Shown here: piece after piece, positions 51,931-61,360 of the stretch
How the letters are laid out: each line of letters begins with the position of its first letter
How positions within the stretch are numbered: the stretch's first letter is position 1
NCBI RefSeq assembly: GCF_018861295.1
Contig: NZ_JAHLDM010000001.1
Location: forward strand, 434,001-498,000
Length of the DNA: 64,000 bases
From: Clostridium_AD estertheticum_D
GTDB taxonomy: Bacteria > Bacillota > Clostridia > Clostridiales > Clostridiaceae
Direction of reading: 5' to 3'
Position numbers and translations under genes: made by a program
Notes under the pieces: model-generated
Told to the model about the DNA's origin: nothing
The model's input: only the letters and a program-made list of their open reading frames with translations
Databases searched by the model: none

Positions 51931-52626
51931 ATGAATGAAGAAATGAATATTAGTATTGAAGACTATCTTACAATAATAAAAGAAAGGTTATGGTTAATAG
52001 GTACTATAACTCTCGCAACTGTAATAATCGCAGGTATATTAAGCTTTTTTGTTATAAAACCAACCTATGAGGCAAGCACAAGCATAATAGTGGGTAAGCC
52101 ACAGGCTACTACGAATCAATCTGCACAACTAAATAGTGATGTAACTATGTATCAAAATTTACTTATAACATATAGTGAAATTGCTAAGTCTGATTTAGTA
52201 GCACAAGGGGCCCTTGATAAATTAAATGATAATTTAACAATAGATCAGATTAAAGCTGGCGTTACTGTTACTCCAAAAACGGGAACTCAAATTTTAATGA
52301 TTACAGCTAAGGGTAAAGATCCAGAAGAAGTGTTTAAGGTTGTAAATGCTATTTCAACATCCTTTGTAGAATCTACAAAAAAGGTCTATCCTACAGGTGG
52401 AGATATACAAGTAATGGATAAGGCTACTATACCAAAAAATGCAATTAGCCCTAATAAGAAATTAAACTTGGCTATTGGACTTTTTTTAGGATTAATGCTT
52501 TCGCTTGGAGTTGTGTTCCTACTTGAATACATGGATAATACTATAAAAACCGAAAATGATGTAGAAAAATACTTAGGTTTACCAGTCCTTGGAGTAATAC
52601 CTAGAATAATAGAAGATAAAAAGTAA
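51931..52626 (+). CDS. Wzz/CpsC-type chain-length and kinase-modulator protein
   Basis: This 231-residue protein has two membrane segments, at about 17-37 (IGTITLATVIIAGILSFFVI) and 181-201 (LNLAIGLFLGLMLSLGVVFL), around an extracytoplasmic Wzz domain (PTYEASTSIIVGK). The C-terminal tail is cytoplasmic. In low-GC Gram-positives such proteins activate the separate tyrosine kinase and set polymer length. An AGGGGGA site precedes the ATG. It is the first gene of the operon. Confidence 0.92.
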   Translation: MNEEMNISIEDYLTIIKERLWLIGTITLATVIIAGILSFFVIKPTYEASTSIIVGKPQATTNQSAQLNSDVTMYQNLLITYSEIAKSDLVAQGALDKLNDNLTIDQIKAGVTVTPKTGTQILMITAKGKDPEEVFKVVNAISTSFVESTKKVYPTGGDIQVMDKATIPKNAISPNKKLNLAIGLFLGLMLSLGVVFLLEYMDNTIKTENDVEKYLGLPVLGVIPRIIEDKK

Positions 52627-52638
52627 GAAGGCGATAGA

Positions 52639-53406
52639 ATGATTGATATACATAGTCATATACTTCCAGGAATCGACGATGGCTCAAAGAATATGGAAAT
52701 GAGCATTAAAATGCTGAAAATGGCAGAAGAAAAAGGCACCAAAACTATTGTGGCCACTCCTCATTATATAAGGGGTAGATACGAAAATCATTATGAAAAG
52801 ATTTTTGCTTTGCATCGAGAAGTAAAGGTTGCAGCTAAAAATGCAGGATTAAAGATAGAAGTACTGCTAGGACAAGAAGTTATGCTAGATAAGTATGCAC
52901 TAAATTTGTGCAAAGAGAAAAAAATTAGAGGGATAAATGGATCGAGTTATATGCTTATCGAATTTCCAATGGATAAATTACCAAATGATGCTCTAGACTT
53001 AATTTATGAGCTAAGGGTTCTAGGTATTAAACCTATAATTGCACATCCAGAAAGATATGAATACATAATAAGATCGCTTCCTGATATAAACGATTTTATA
53101 AATGAGGGATGTTTGTTTCAGATCAATGCTGGAAGTTTGCAAGGAGTATTTGGGAAAAAGGTTCAGAAATGTGCCAAGTTACTTGTTAAAGAGGGTTTGG
53201 TAAGCTTTATTGCGTCAGATGCACATTCTATAAATAGAAGATGCCCTGGCCTTAACGAAGGATTTAGAGAAGCGACATTGTTAGATAAGGATATAGAAAA
53301 AAAGGTATCTAGTAATTTAGAACTAATGCTCACAGATAAGGATATAGAAATAAAGATGGAGAAAATAAAGAAAAAGAAAAGTATTTTTCAGATATTCAAA
53401 CGTTAA
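52639..53406 (+). CDS. CpsB/YwqE-type manganese-dependent tyrosine phosphatase (PHP family)
   Basis: This 255-residue protein has the PHP metal-binding pattern: IDIHSHILPGIDDGS at the start, ATPHYIRG, GQEVML, IAHPERYEY and IASDAHSINRR. It dephosphorylates the partner tyrosine kinase. It starts 12 bases after the previous gene. Confidence 0.94.
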   Translation: MIDIHSHILPGIDDGSKNMEMSIKMLKMAEEKGTKTIVATPHYIRGRYENHYEKIFALHREVKVAAKNAGLKIEVLLGQEVMLDKYALNLCKEKKIRGINGSSYMLIEFPMDKLPNDALDLIYELRVLGIKPIIAHPERYEYIIRSLPDINDFINEGCLFQINAGSLQGVFGKKVQKCAKLLVKEGLVSFIASDAHSINRRCPGLNEGFREATLLDKDIEKKVSSNLELMLTDKDIEIKMEKIKKKKSIFQIFKR

Positions 53407-53464
53407 TATAATTATAAAAAAATTATTGTTTACTTAAAAATAATTAGTAAAGGCAGTGAATCAA

Positions 53465-54193
53465 ATGAAAGAATTAGACTTAATAACATTTAAAGAACCG
53501 ACTTCACCAATGTCAGAGTCATATAGAACTCTTAGGACTAATATTCAATTTTCATCTTTTGATAAAAAAATTAAAACATTACTTCTAACTAGTTCAGGAC
53601 CAGGAGAAGGAAAAACTACAACTTCTTCAAATTTGGCTATGGTTATGGCTCAAGGTGGAAATAAGACTTTGTTAATAGATTGTGATCAAAGAAAACCACA
53701 GGTACATAAGGTTTTTGGATTTTCTAACGAAAAGGGTTTATCTAACATGCTGGTAAATGATGATGATGGTGGTGGTGAAATAAATATGAATATAGGTATT
53801 CATGAAACGGTACAACCAAACCTTCATGTTTTAACTTCAGGTACAAGGCCTCCAAACCCAGCGGAACTTTTAGGATCGGCTAAAATGAAAAATTTCATCG
53901 AGGAGTTAAAGAAAACATATGATTATATAATCTTAGATACTCCTCCAATAATACTAGTTACAGATGCACAAATTCTAGCTCAGTATACAGATGGATGCCT
54001 TTTAGTTGTATCTTCAAAGGAAGCGGAACGTGATGCAGCTGTAAAAGCCAAGGGACTACTTGAAAAGGTAAACGCTAAAATATTGGGTATAGTACTTAAT
54101 AAAGTAGATCTTAAAAAGAAAGGTTATTATAACTATGAGTACAAGTATGGTGAAACTGTTAAAGGTGAAAAAATCAGAAAAATAGCAAAATAA
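53465..54193 (+). CDS. CpsD/CapB-type protein tyrosine kinase
   Basis: This 242-residue BY-kinase has SPMSESYRTLRTNIQF, Walker A SSGPGEGKTTTSSNLA, Walker A' LLIDCDQRKPQ and Walker B YIILDTPP. The Tyr-rich C-terminal tail, KKGYYNYEYKYGE, is the autophosphorylation cluster. With CpsB and the Wzz-like protein it regulates polymer assembly. ATG 53465 is used; a GTG at 53456 sits too close to the AAAGG site. Confidence 0.93.
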   Translation: MKELDLITFKEPTSPMSESYRTLRTNIQFSSFDKKIKTLLLTSSGPGEGKTTTSSNLAMVMAQGGNKTLLIDCDQRKPQVHKVFGFSNEKGLSNMLVNDDDGGGEINMNIGIHETVQPNLHVLTSGTRPPNPAELLGSAKMKNFIEELKKTYDYIILDTPPIILVTDAQILAQYTDGCLLVVSSKEAERDAAVKAKGLLEKVNAKILGIVLNKVDLKKKGYYNYEYKYGETVKGEKIRKIAK

Positions 54194-54238
54194 TAAGAAA
54201 TTTAATATTATCTATAATTTGATAAAGTGAGGGATTCT

Positions 54239-56098
54239 ATGAAGGTTTTAGGAAAATGGAAAAAACCAATATTGATGCTAAGCGATGCAGTTTTAATAAA
54301 TTTAGCTTATATATTAGCTTTCTTTTTTATATATAATTATAAAAATTTCAGATTTTATTCAAGTAGTTACAAAGAGATAGCATTAATTGTAACAGTTATT
54401 TACATAACTTGTTTTTATATTTTTAAACTTTACGAAAGTCTTTGGAGATATGCAAGTATTGATGAATTTATGCTTATTATTGGTGCATGCCTTACTTCTA
54501 ATATTGTGATGATTGTTTTTGTTAGAATTATTGGACATCCATTCGCTTATGGAGTAAGTATAATAGCTTGTGCTTTTAGTATTATTTTTATAGTAGGTCT
54601 TAGAATGTCATTTAGAGTTTACGGTAGATTTGAAAGTATGGTAAATTGTAATGCCAGTAAAATTGTTCAATCAAGAGTAATGATAATTGGTGCTGGGTCA
54701 GCGGCTGCTATGGTTATAAAAGAAATGAAAAGTAGTAGTCAGAGTAAATACATGCCAATAGCTGTAATTGATGATGAAGTTTACAAAAAAGGAAATAATA
54801 TTGCTGGAGTAAAGGTACTTGGAAATCGTAAAGATATTCCTAAAATAGTAATAGAAAAATGTATAGAAACAATCGTTATAGCTATTCCAACAATAGAAGA
54901 TGAAGATAAAAAAGAAATACTTGAGATATGCAAGAAAACGAATTGTAAAATAGAAATTATCCCAGGTATGTATGAAATAATAAATGGGAAAGTTTCATTA
55001 AATCAAATTCGAAAAGTAGAGATCGAGGATTTATTAGGACGCAAAGCAGTAAAACTTGATATGCAAGGCATAACAAGTTATATAACTAATAAAACCATTC
55101 TGGTAACAGGTGGCGGTGGGTCAATTGGTTCAGAACTCTGTCGTCAAATTATAAAGTTTAATCCAAAACAATTAATTGTTTTTGATATATATGAAAACAA
55201 TGCTTATGACTTACAAATGGAACTTGAGTACAAGTATCCAAAGTTAGATTTATTGGTGCTTATAGGATCAGTTAGAGATAAGAAAAGGCTGGAAGATGTT
55301 TTTAAAAAGTATTCACCAAATATAGTTTTCCATGCCGCGGCGCATAAACATGTTCCACTAATGGAAAATAGCCCAATGGAGGCTATAAAAAACAATGTGT
55401 TTGGAACATATAATGTAGCTGAATGTGCTCATAAGTTTAATGTAGAAAGATTTGTTATGATATCTACAGACAAAGCGGTAAACCCAACAAATGTTATGGG
55501 CGCAACTAAAAGAATGTGTGAGATGATTATACAATCAATGGATAAAATAAGTAAAACACATTTTGTAGCAGTGAGATTTGGGAATGTTCTAGGAAGTAAT
55601 GGGTCAGTTATCCCGTTATTTAAAAAACAAATAGAACATGGTGGACCAGTTACACTTACAAACAAATATATAACAAGATTCTTTATGACTATTCCAGAAG
55701 CTGCACAATTAGTGCTTCAATCTGGGGCATATGCACAGGGTGGAGAAATATTCGTGCTTGATATGGGAAAGCCTGTTAAAATATATGATTTAGCATGGGA
55801 TTTAATAAAACTTTCAGGCTTCATTCCAGATAAAGACATAAAAATCGAAATCACAGGGCTTCGCCCAGGAGAAAAGCTTTATGAAGAACTGCTAATGAGT
55901 GAAGAAGGACTTACAAATACTAAACATGAAAAGATATTTATAGGAAAACCAACATTTACTGATTTGAGTGTAATGAAAGAGAAAATGAAGGAACTCGCAG
56001 TGATTATTGAAAAAGATGATGTACAACTATTAATTGAAAAAATAGGAGAAATAGTTCCAACATACAATAGAACTTTGGCAGAGTCGGCTACTATGTAG
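54239..56098 (+). CDS. CapD/FlaA1-type membrane nucleotide-sugar 4,6-dehydratase
   Basis: This 619-residue protein has four N-terminal membrane helices, a CoA-binding-like Rossmann domain (VMIIGAGSAAAMVIKEM), and a catalytic SDR domain (ILVTGGGGSIGSELCRQI, FHAAAHKHVPLME, STDKAVNPTNVMGATKR). The usual Tyr of YxxxK is Met here (MGATK), as in the WbpM/PglF group. It probably converts UDP-GlcNAc to a 4-keto-6-deoxy sugar. ATG 54239 follows GTGAGGG. Its C-terminal end is typical. Confidence 0.92.
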   Translation: MKVLGKWKKPILMLSDAVLINLAYILAFFFIYNYKNFRFYSSSYKEIALIVTVIYITCFYIFKLYESLWRYASIDEFMLIIGACLTSNIVMIVFVRIIGHPFAYGVSIIACAFSIIFIVGLRMSFRVYGRFESMVNCNASKIVQSRVMIIGAGSAAAMVIKEMKSSSQSKYMPIAVIDDEVYKKGNNIAGVKVLGNRKDIPKIVIEKCIETIVIAIPTIEDEDKKEILEICKKTNCKIEIIPGMYEIINGKVSLNQIRKVEIEDLLGRKAVKLDMQGITSYITNKTILVTGGGGSIGSELCRQIIKFNPKQLIVFDIYENNAYDLQMELEYKYPKLDLLVLIGSVRDKKRLEDVFKKYSPNIVFHAAAHKHVPLMENSPMEAIKNNVFGTYNVAECAHKFNVERFVMISTDKAVNPTNVMGATKRMCEMIIQSMDKISKTHFVAVRFGNVLGSNGSVIPLFKKQIEHGGPVTLTNKYITRFFMTIPEAAQLVLQSGAYAQGGEIFVLDMGKPVKIYDLAWDLIKLSGFIPDKDIKIEITGLRPGEKLYEELLMSEEGLTNTKHEKIFIGKPTFTDLSVMKEKMKELAVIIEKDDVQLLIEKIGEIVPTYNRTLAESATM

Positions 56099-56165
56099 CC
56101 GGAATCATTTGATTTGCAACTGTGTACTAATATTGTAGAATAAAATAATTTAGGGGGGCGGTATT

Positions 56166-56804
56166 ATGGAGAAGTTTTTAAATGCTATAGTAAGTTTAAT
56201 ATTATTGGTGTTGTTATCGCCATTATTTATTATCATAGGAGTAATAATAAAGTTGAATTCAAAAGGTCCAGTATTTTTTACTCAGATGAGAATAGGTAAA
56301 AATAATGAATTATTTAAATTCTATAAATTTAGGACAATGAAGGTTGGAACTCCAAATGTTGCAACAGACAAACTAGATAGTTCAAAAAGTTATGTAACGA
56401 CAAGTGGGAAGATTCTACGTAAAACAAGTATGGATGAACTTCCACAAATAATTAATATTATTAAAGGGGATATGGTGCTTGTAGGACCAAGACCTGCTTT
56501 ATATAATCAGTATGAACTTAAGGAGTTACGAACAAAGGTAGGAGTTCATACACTGCTTCCAGGAATTACTGGGTGGGCTCAAATCAATGGTCGAGATAAT
56601 AATGATGATCATGAGAAAACAAGGCATGACGCATATTATCTTAACAATAAGTCGCTTAAGTTAGATGCGTTAATAATATTTAGGACTGTGTTTAAGGTTC
56701 TAAGAGCAGAAGGAATTCTTGAAGGTTCAATAATCAAGGCAAGAGATGAAGAAATAAGCCAAGAAAGAAGCCAAGCTAGCAGTCATGAAGATTTATCAGT
56801 CTAA
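56166..56804 (+). CDS. Priming undecaprenyl-phosphate sugar-1-phosphate transferase
   Basis: This 212-residue protein has one membrane segment at about residues 8-27, then PVFFTQMRIGKNN, FKFYKFRTM, DELPQIINIIKGDMVLVGPR and PGITGWAQINGR, the bacterial sugar-transferase (WbaP/PglC-like) core. It would start the lipid-linked repeat unit. GGGGGCGG precedes the ATG. The last 20 residues are charged and poorly conserved. Confidence 0.92.
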   Translation: MEKFLNAIVSLILLVLLSPLFIIIGVIIKLNSKGPVFFTQMRIGKNNELFKFYKFRTMKVGTPNVATDKLDSSKSYVTTSGKILRKTSMDELPQIINIIKGDMVLVGPRPALYNQYELKELRTKVGVHTLLPGITGWAQINGRDNNDDHEKTRHDAYYLNNKSLKLDALIIFRTVFKVLRAEGILEGSIIKARDEEISQERSQASSHEDLSV

Positions 56805-56821
56805 ATATGAGGTGATATAAA

Positions 56822-57385
56822 ATGAGTGATTTGTTAATAATAGGTGCTGGTGGACATGGTAGAGTGGTAGCAGAAACTGCAGAACTTGAAGGCAGATGGG
56901 ACAATATAAACTTTCTGGATGATAGAATTGATGTAGATATGGTTTTGGGTCATAGGATTATTGGTAAGATGGATGATTATAAAAGAAATTCTAAGAAATA
57001 TGAGTACGCTATTGTATGCATTGGTAACAATGAGAAAAGATTAGAATTGATTAAAGAAATATTGAAGGTAGGGTATAAAGTTCCTGTGATTATTCATCCT
57101 AAGGCATTTGTAAGTAAGTATAGTGAGGTTGGAAATGGTAGTGTTATACTTGCGGGGGTTGTTATTAATACAGGGGCTAAGATAGGCATGGGATGTATTA
57201 TTAATATTAACAGCTCAGTTGATCATGATTGTGAAGTTTATGATGGAGTTCATGTGTGTAGTGGAGCGGTTGTTCGGAGTATGTGTAAGGTTGGGAGACT
57301 ATCTTATGTTGGTGCTGGAGCAGTTGTTAAGAGTGGGTCGGTTTTAAAAGACAAATATACGTTGGCTGATGGAGTGATTGTATAG
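56822..57385 (+). CDS. PglD/NeuD-type sugar O- or N-acetyltransferase
   Basis: This 187-residue protein has an N-terminal nucleotide-sugar-binding Rossmann part (LLIIGAGGHGRVVAETAELE) and a left-handed beta-helix of hexapeptide repeats (SVDHDCEVYDGVHVCSGAVV, ending AGAVVKSG). Such enzymes acetylate an amino sugar made with a CapD-type dehydratase and an aminotransferase. No aminotransferase is seen nearby. It ends abruptly after the helix (ADGVIV), a little shorter than most relatives. Confidence 0.85.
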   Translation: MSDLLIIGAGGHGRVVAETAELEGRWDNINFLDDRIDVDMVLGHRIIGKMDDYKRNSKKYEYAIVCIGNNEKRLELIKEILKVGYKVPVIIHPKAFVSKYSEVGNGSVILAGVVINTGAKIGMGCIININSSVDHDCEVYDGVHVCSGAVVRSMCKVGRLSYVGAGAVVKSGSVLKDKYTLADGVIV

Positions 57386-57444
57386 TTTGGCATTGGTGAG
57401 TTAAGACATAAAGGGGCTTCTGAGATGAAGGAGACGATATTAAA

Positions 57445-58323
57445 ATGGTAAATATACTTATAACAGGAGCAAATAGTTACATAGGTACAAGCCTTGAGAA
57501 ATGGCTAAAAAAAGATTCAGATAAATATTATGTAGATACTTTAGATATGAAAGATAATGAATGGAAGAATAGAGATTTTTCAAAGTATGATGTGGTGTTT
57601 CATGTGGCGGGTATTGCTCATGTCTCAACAGATCCAAAGATGGAACAATTATACTATAAAATCAATAGAGACCTTACTATAGAGACTGCTAAAAAAGCAA
57701 AGTTTGATGGAGCTTGCCAGTTTATTTTTATGAGTAGTATAATAGTTTATGGTGACAGTAGTAGTATAAATCACAAAAGAGTTATAAGCAGAAACACAGT
57801 ACCTCATCCTACTAACTTTTATGGAAACAGTAAGCTGCAAGCAGAGGAAGGTATTATGCTTTTAGACGATGATAAATTTAAAGTTGTGGTATTAAGACCA
57901 CCTATGATTTACGGGAAAGGATCAAAGGGAAACTATCCGAAACTAGCAAAAATGGCTCAGAAACTACCATTTTTTCCGGATGTGGACAATGAAAGAAGTA
58001 TGTTACATATAGATAATCTTTGTGAATTTATTAGACTTGTGATTCAGAATGAAGAAAAAGGGATATTCTTTCCGCAGAATAAAGAATATGTTAATACAGC
58101 TATGATGGTTAAGCTTATAGCAGAGGCTCATGGAAAGAAGATAAAAATTACAAAGGCATTTAATCCTGCTTTGAGGGTTATGGGGAATTTTGTAGGTATG
58201 GTTAATAAGGCATTTGGAAATTTGGTTTATGAGAAGAGTATGAGTGAGTATAAAGATGAGTATAGGATAGGCGATTTGAGAGAATCGATTAGGATAACTG
58301 AAGTGGAGAGTAGAGAAATATGA
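57445..58323 (+). CDS. NAD-dependent epimerase/dehydratase (SDR), sugar nucleotide
   Basis: This 292-residue extended SDR protein has ITGANSYIGTSLEKWL, VFHVAGIAHVS, MSSIIVYGD and the active-site YGNSKLQAEE (Tyr-x3-Lys). The likely substrate is a UDP-sugar. Its stop codon overlaps the start of the next gene (ATGA), so translation is coupled. Confidence 0.9.
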   Translation: MVNILITGANSYIGTSLEKWLKKDSDKYYVDTLDMKDNEWKNRDFSKYDVVFHVAGIAHVSTDPKMEQLYYKINRDLTIETAKKAKFDGACQFIFMSSIIVYGDSSSINHKRVISRNTVPHPTNFYGNSKLQAEEGIMLLDDDKFKVVVLRPPMIYGKGSKGNYPKLAKMAQKLPFFPDVDNERSMLHIDNLCEFIRLVIQNEEKGIFFPQNKEYVNTAMMVKLIAEAHGKKIKITKAFNPALRVMGNFVGMVNKAFGNLVYEKSMSEYKDEYRIGDLRESIRITEVESREI

Positions 58324-59444
58324 AGGTAGTTATTGTGAATTGCTTTGATACATATGAGGATAGAATAGATTTACTTCATGATTATTTTATTGATAAGGGT
58401 CATGATGTTACAATTATTCAATCAAATTTTAGACATTTTAAGAAGGTTAAACGTACTGAGAGCAAACAGGACTTTATATTTGTTGAATCAAAACCATATT
58501 ATAAAAACATGTCTGTAGCCAGATTGTCATCGCACTATAGTTATGCAAAGAAGGCTTTTCAACTTGTAGACGATTTGCAGCCAGACTTACTGTATGTTAT
58601 GGTGCCACCAAACTCTTTAGTGAAGTTTGCCGCAAAATATAAAAGAAAACATAGCAATGTAAAGTTGATTTTTGATTTAATCGATCTTTGGCCTGAAACT
58701 ATGCCTATTGGAAAAATCAAAGCTATTCCTCCATTTACTTTTTGGAAATTGATGAGAGATAAGAACTTAAAGTATGCAGATTTAGTAATAACAGAATGCA
58801 ATCTTTATCAATCAATACTAAAAAATGTATTAAAAGGAATTAAAGCTGAAACTGTATATTTAGCAAAAGGAGAAGTCAATGTTGAAAGCCATCCTATGTT
58901 CAATAAAGATGAAATACACTTATGCTACTTGGGTTCAATAAATAATATAATTGATATTCCACAAATAAAAAGACTTGTAAAATTAATACATGAAATAAAG
59001 CCTGTAACCCTTCATATTATTGGGGATGGAGAGAAAAGGGATGATTTAATTGATGAGGTGAAAAGCACAGGAGCAATTGTAGAATATCACGGGAAAATAT
59101 ACGACCCACAAAAAAAACAAGAGATATTCGATAAATGCCAGTTTGGGTTAAATATTATGAAAGATACGGTATGTGTTGGGCTAACAATGAAGTCAATTGA
59201 CTATTTTCAAGCGGGGTTACCAATACTAAATAGTATCAAAGCTGACACTTCTAAGATAGTAGAGGAGTATAAGATAGGTATTAATGTTGCAGGTGAGAAT
59301 ATAGAAGATATAGCGTATAAGGTGGCTAATGATAACATGGAAAAACTTCTTGTTATGAGAGAGAATACAAAGAAGATGTTTGATAGTCTGTTTTCTCTTG
59401 ATGCATTTAATAGAAAATTGCATGATGTAATTAAGGGGTTGTAA
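58320..59444 (+). CDS. Glycosyltransferase (GT-B, GT4-like)
   Basis: This 374-residue protein starts KVVIVNCFDTYEDRIDLL, has the domain-linking region LIFDLIDLWPETMPIG, and in the C-terminal half LHIIGDGEKRDDLI and EYHGKI. The acceptor and donor are not evident. It overlaps the preceding epimerase by 4 bases. Confidence 0.85.
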   Translation: MKVVIVNCFDTYEDRIDLLHDYFIDKGHDVTIIQSNFRHFKKVKRTESKQDFIFVESKPYYKNMSVARLSSHYSYAKKAFQLVDDLQPDLLYVMVPPNSLVKFAAKYKRKHSNVKLIFDLIDLWPETMPIGKIKAIPPFTFWKLMRDKNLKYADLVITECNLYQSILKNVLKGIKAETVYLAKGEVNVESHPMFNKDEIHLCYLGSINNIIDIPQIKRLVKLIHEIKPVTLHIIGDGEKRDDLIDEVKSTGAIVEYHGKIYDPQKKQEIFDKCQFGLNIMKDTVCVGLTMKSIDYFQAGLPILNSIKADTSKIVEEYKIGINVAGENIEDIAYKVANDNMEKLLVMRENTKKMFDSLFSLDAFNRKLHDVIKGL

Positions 59445-59450
59445 TGAATT

Positions 59451-60044
59451 ATGAAAAATGGATATGGATTAGGTGAAATATTTAAGAATGCGATATCGCT
59501 AGTTTACACAAAAATATTTTATAGAGGTGCACGGTTAATACGTAGACCTATATATGTTAGAGGTAAAAAGTTTTTGCAATATGGCGAAGGGATTACTACT
59601 GGTTATAATTGTCGGATTGAAATATTTGATACTGGAGTAGGTGGTTCCAAAAAACTTATCATAGGGAAAAACTGTAAGATTGGTGACCATGTTCACATTG
59701 CAGCAGGTGAAAAAGTTTCTATAGGTGATAATTGTTTAATGGCATCTAAAATATATATTAGTGATATTAATCATGGAGATTATTCTAATGCTGATAATGA
59801 TTCATCACCGGATATTTCACCAGATAATAGACCTTTATACACAAAAACTGTGGCAATAGGAAATAATGTGTGGATTGGCGAGAATGTTTGTATTTTACCA
59901 GGTGTTACTATAGGAGATGGGTGTATTATTGGAGCTAATTCTGTAGTAAATAGAAATGCCCCTCAAAATTGTATGGTTGCAGGGTCACCAGCTAGGGTTA
60001 TAAAAAAATATAATGGTAAGATAAAACAATGGATAAAAATTTAA
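59451..60044 (+). CDS. Hexapeptide-repeat acyltransferase (WcaF-like)
   Basis: This 197-residue protein has a helical N terminus and left-handed beta-helix repeats (LIIGKNCKIGDHVHIAAGEK, AIGNNVWIGENVCILPGVTI, GANSVVNRNAP), ending VAGSPARVIKKY. The conserved His in ISDINHGDY is a likely active-site residue. It would O-acetylate a sugar in the polymer. It follows the glycosyltransferase by 6 bases. Confidence 0.88.
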   Translation: MKNGYGLGEIFKNAISLVYTKIFYRGARLIRRPIYVRGKKFLQYGEGITTGYNCRIEIFDTGVGGSKKLIIGKNCKIGDHVHIAAGEKVSIGDNCLMASKIYISDINHGDYSNADNDSSPDISPDNRPLYTKTVAIGNNVWIGENVCILPGVTIGDGCIIGANSVVNRNAPQNCMVAGSPARVIKKYNGKIKQWIKI

Positions 60045-60171
60045 TATAGCATCAAGTAATATTGTTAATTGTTTATACTGAATTTTTCTTGGAAATTTTG
60101 CTGGAATTTCTTTGTAGATTTAAATTACAAAATTACTTTGAGGTGTTTGTTTGATAGGAGATATAAATAGT

Positions 60172-61269
60172 ATGAAGACGATAATAATATCCGGAATTAA
60201 TTTCTTTGAAGGTGGACCATTATCAGTATATAGGGACTGTTTAGATAATATTATTAAAAGTAGATTAAATGAAACTAATAACATAATTGCTTTTGTACAT
60301 AAAAAAGAACTATTTGTGGAGTATGCTGATAAAATAACACTTATTGAATTGCCAAAGGCTAGAAAGAATTATCTGTATAGATTATGGTATGAGTATATTT
60401 ATTTTTATATATATTCAAAAGATAAAAATATTGATGTATGGCTTTCATTACATGATATAACACCAAATGTTAAAGCAAAAAAAAGATATGTATATTGTCA
60501 TAATCCATCACCTTTTATGAAGACTGAACTTAAAAATCTAAAATATAGTTACAAGAATTTTTTGTTTTCTCTATTTTACAAATATTTATATAAAATAAAT
60601 ATTAAGAAAAATACTTCAGTTATTGTACAGCAGGATTGGATGAGACAGGAATTTATAAAGATGTATAAGGTAGAAAATGTGATTGTTGCAAAACCAACGG
60701 CAACTATAAATGCAATTAATTATATTGATTCTTCAAAAGAACCCAAAAATAAGATACGGTTTATATATGCAGCATTTCCTAGATTTTTCAAGAACTTTGA
60801 AGTGATTTGCATTGCATGTGAAAAGTTAGAGGGAAAAGGTATAGATGGTTATGAAGTTCTACTAACTATAGACGGAAAAGAAAACAGGTATTCTAAGGAG
60901 TTGAAAAAGCGTTTCAAAAAATTACAAAGTATAAGGTTTATTGGACTTCAGGATAGAAAAGACCTGTTTGATTTATATGAAACAGTAGATTGTATGATAT
61001 TCCCTTCAAAGTTAGAAACTTGGGGACTACCTGTATCAGAGTTTAAGGGGACTGGTAAGCCTATGTTAGTAGCTGATTTGCCTTATGCGCATGAAACAGT
61101 AGGAACATATAATAAAGTTATTTTTTTTAATCCAAATGATACTAACGAACTGGCTAGTTTATTAGAAAAAGAAATAACTAAAACAAACATATATATAAAT
61201 GCCATTGAGAAAGAGATAAAAGAGCCATTTGCTATAGGGTGGTCTATGTTGTTTGATATAATTTTTTAA
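60172..61269 (+). CDS. Glycosyltransferase family 4-like protein
   Basis: This protein of about 365 residues starts KTIIISGINFFEGGPLSVYR, has a C-terminal Rossmann domain with RFIYAAFPRFFKNFE, FIGLQDRKDLFDLYE and the donor-site pattern PSKLETWGLPVSEFKGTGKP. I choose ATG 60172; a TTG at 60151 with GAGGTG before it could add seven residues. Confidence 0.85.
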   Translation: MKTIIISGINFFEGGPLSVYRDCLDNIIKSRLNETNNIIAFVHKKELFVEYADKITLIELPKARKNYLYRLWYEYIYFYIYSKDKNIDVWLSLHDITPNVKAKKRYVYCHNPSPFMKTELKNLKYSYKNFLFSLFYKYLYKINIKKNTSVIVQQDWMRQEFIKMYKVENVIVAKPTATINAINYIDSSKEPKNKIRFIYAAFPRFFKNFEVICIACEKLEGKGIDGYEVLLTIDGKENRYSKELKKRFKKLQSIRFIGLQDRKDLFDLYETVDCMIFPSKLETWGLPVSEFKGTGKPMLVADLPYAHETVGTYNKVIFFNPNDTNELASLLEKEITKTNIYINAIEKEIKEPFAIGWSMLFDIIF

Positions 61270-61360
61270 GGTTATGATTTATATGGATGTAAGATAAATT
61301 ATTATGTTACATTCTTAGTTTATAGTTAAAATAAAATTGAGAAAGTAGTGGGTTTGCAGT

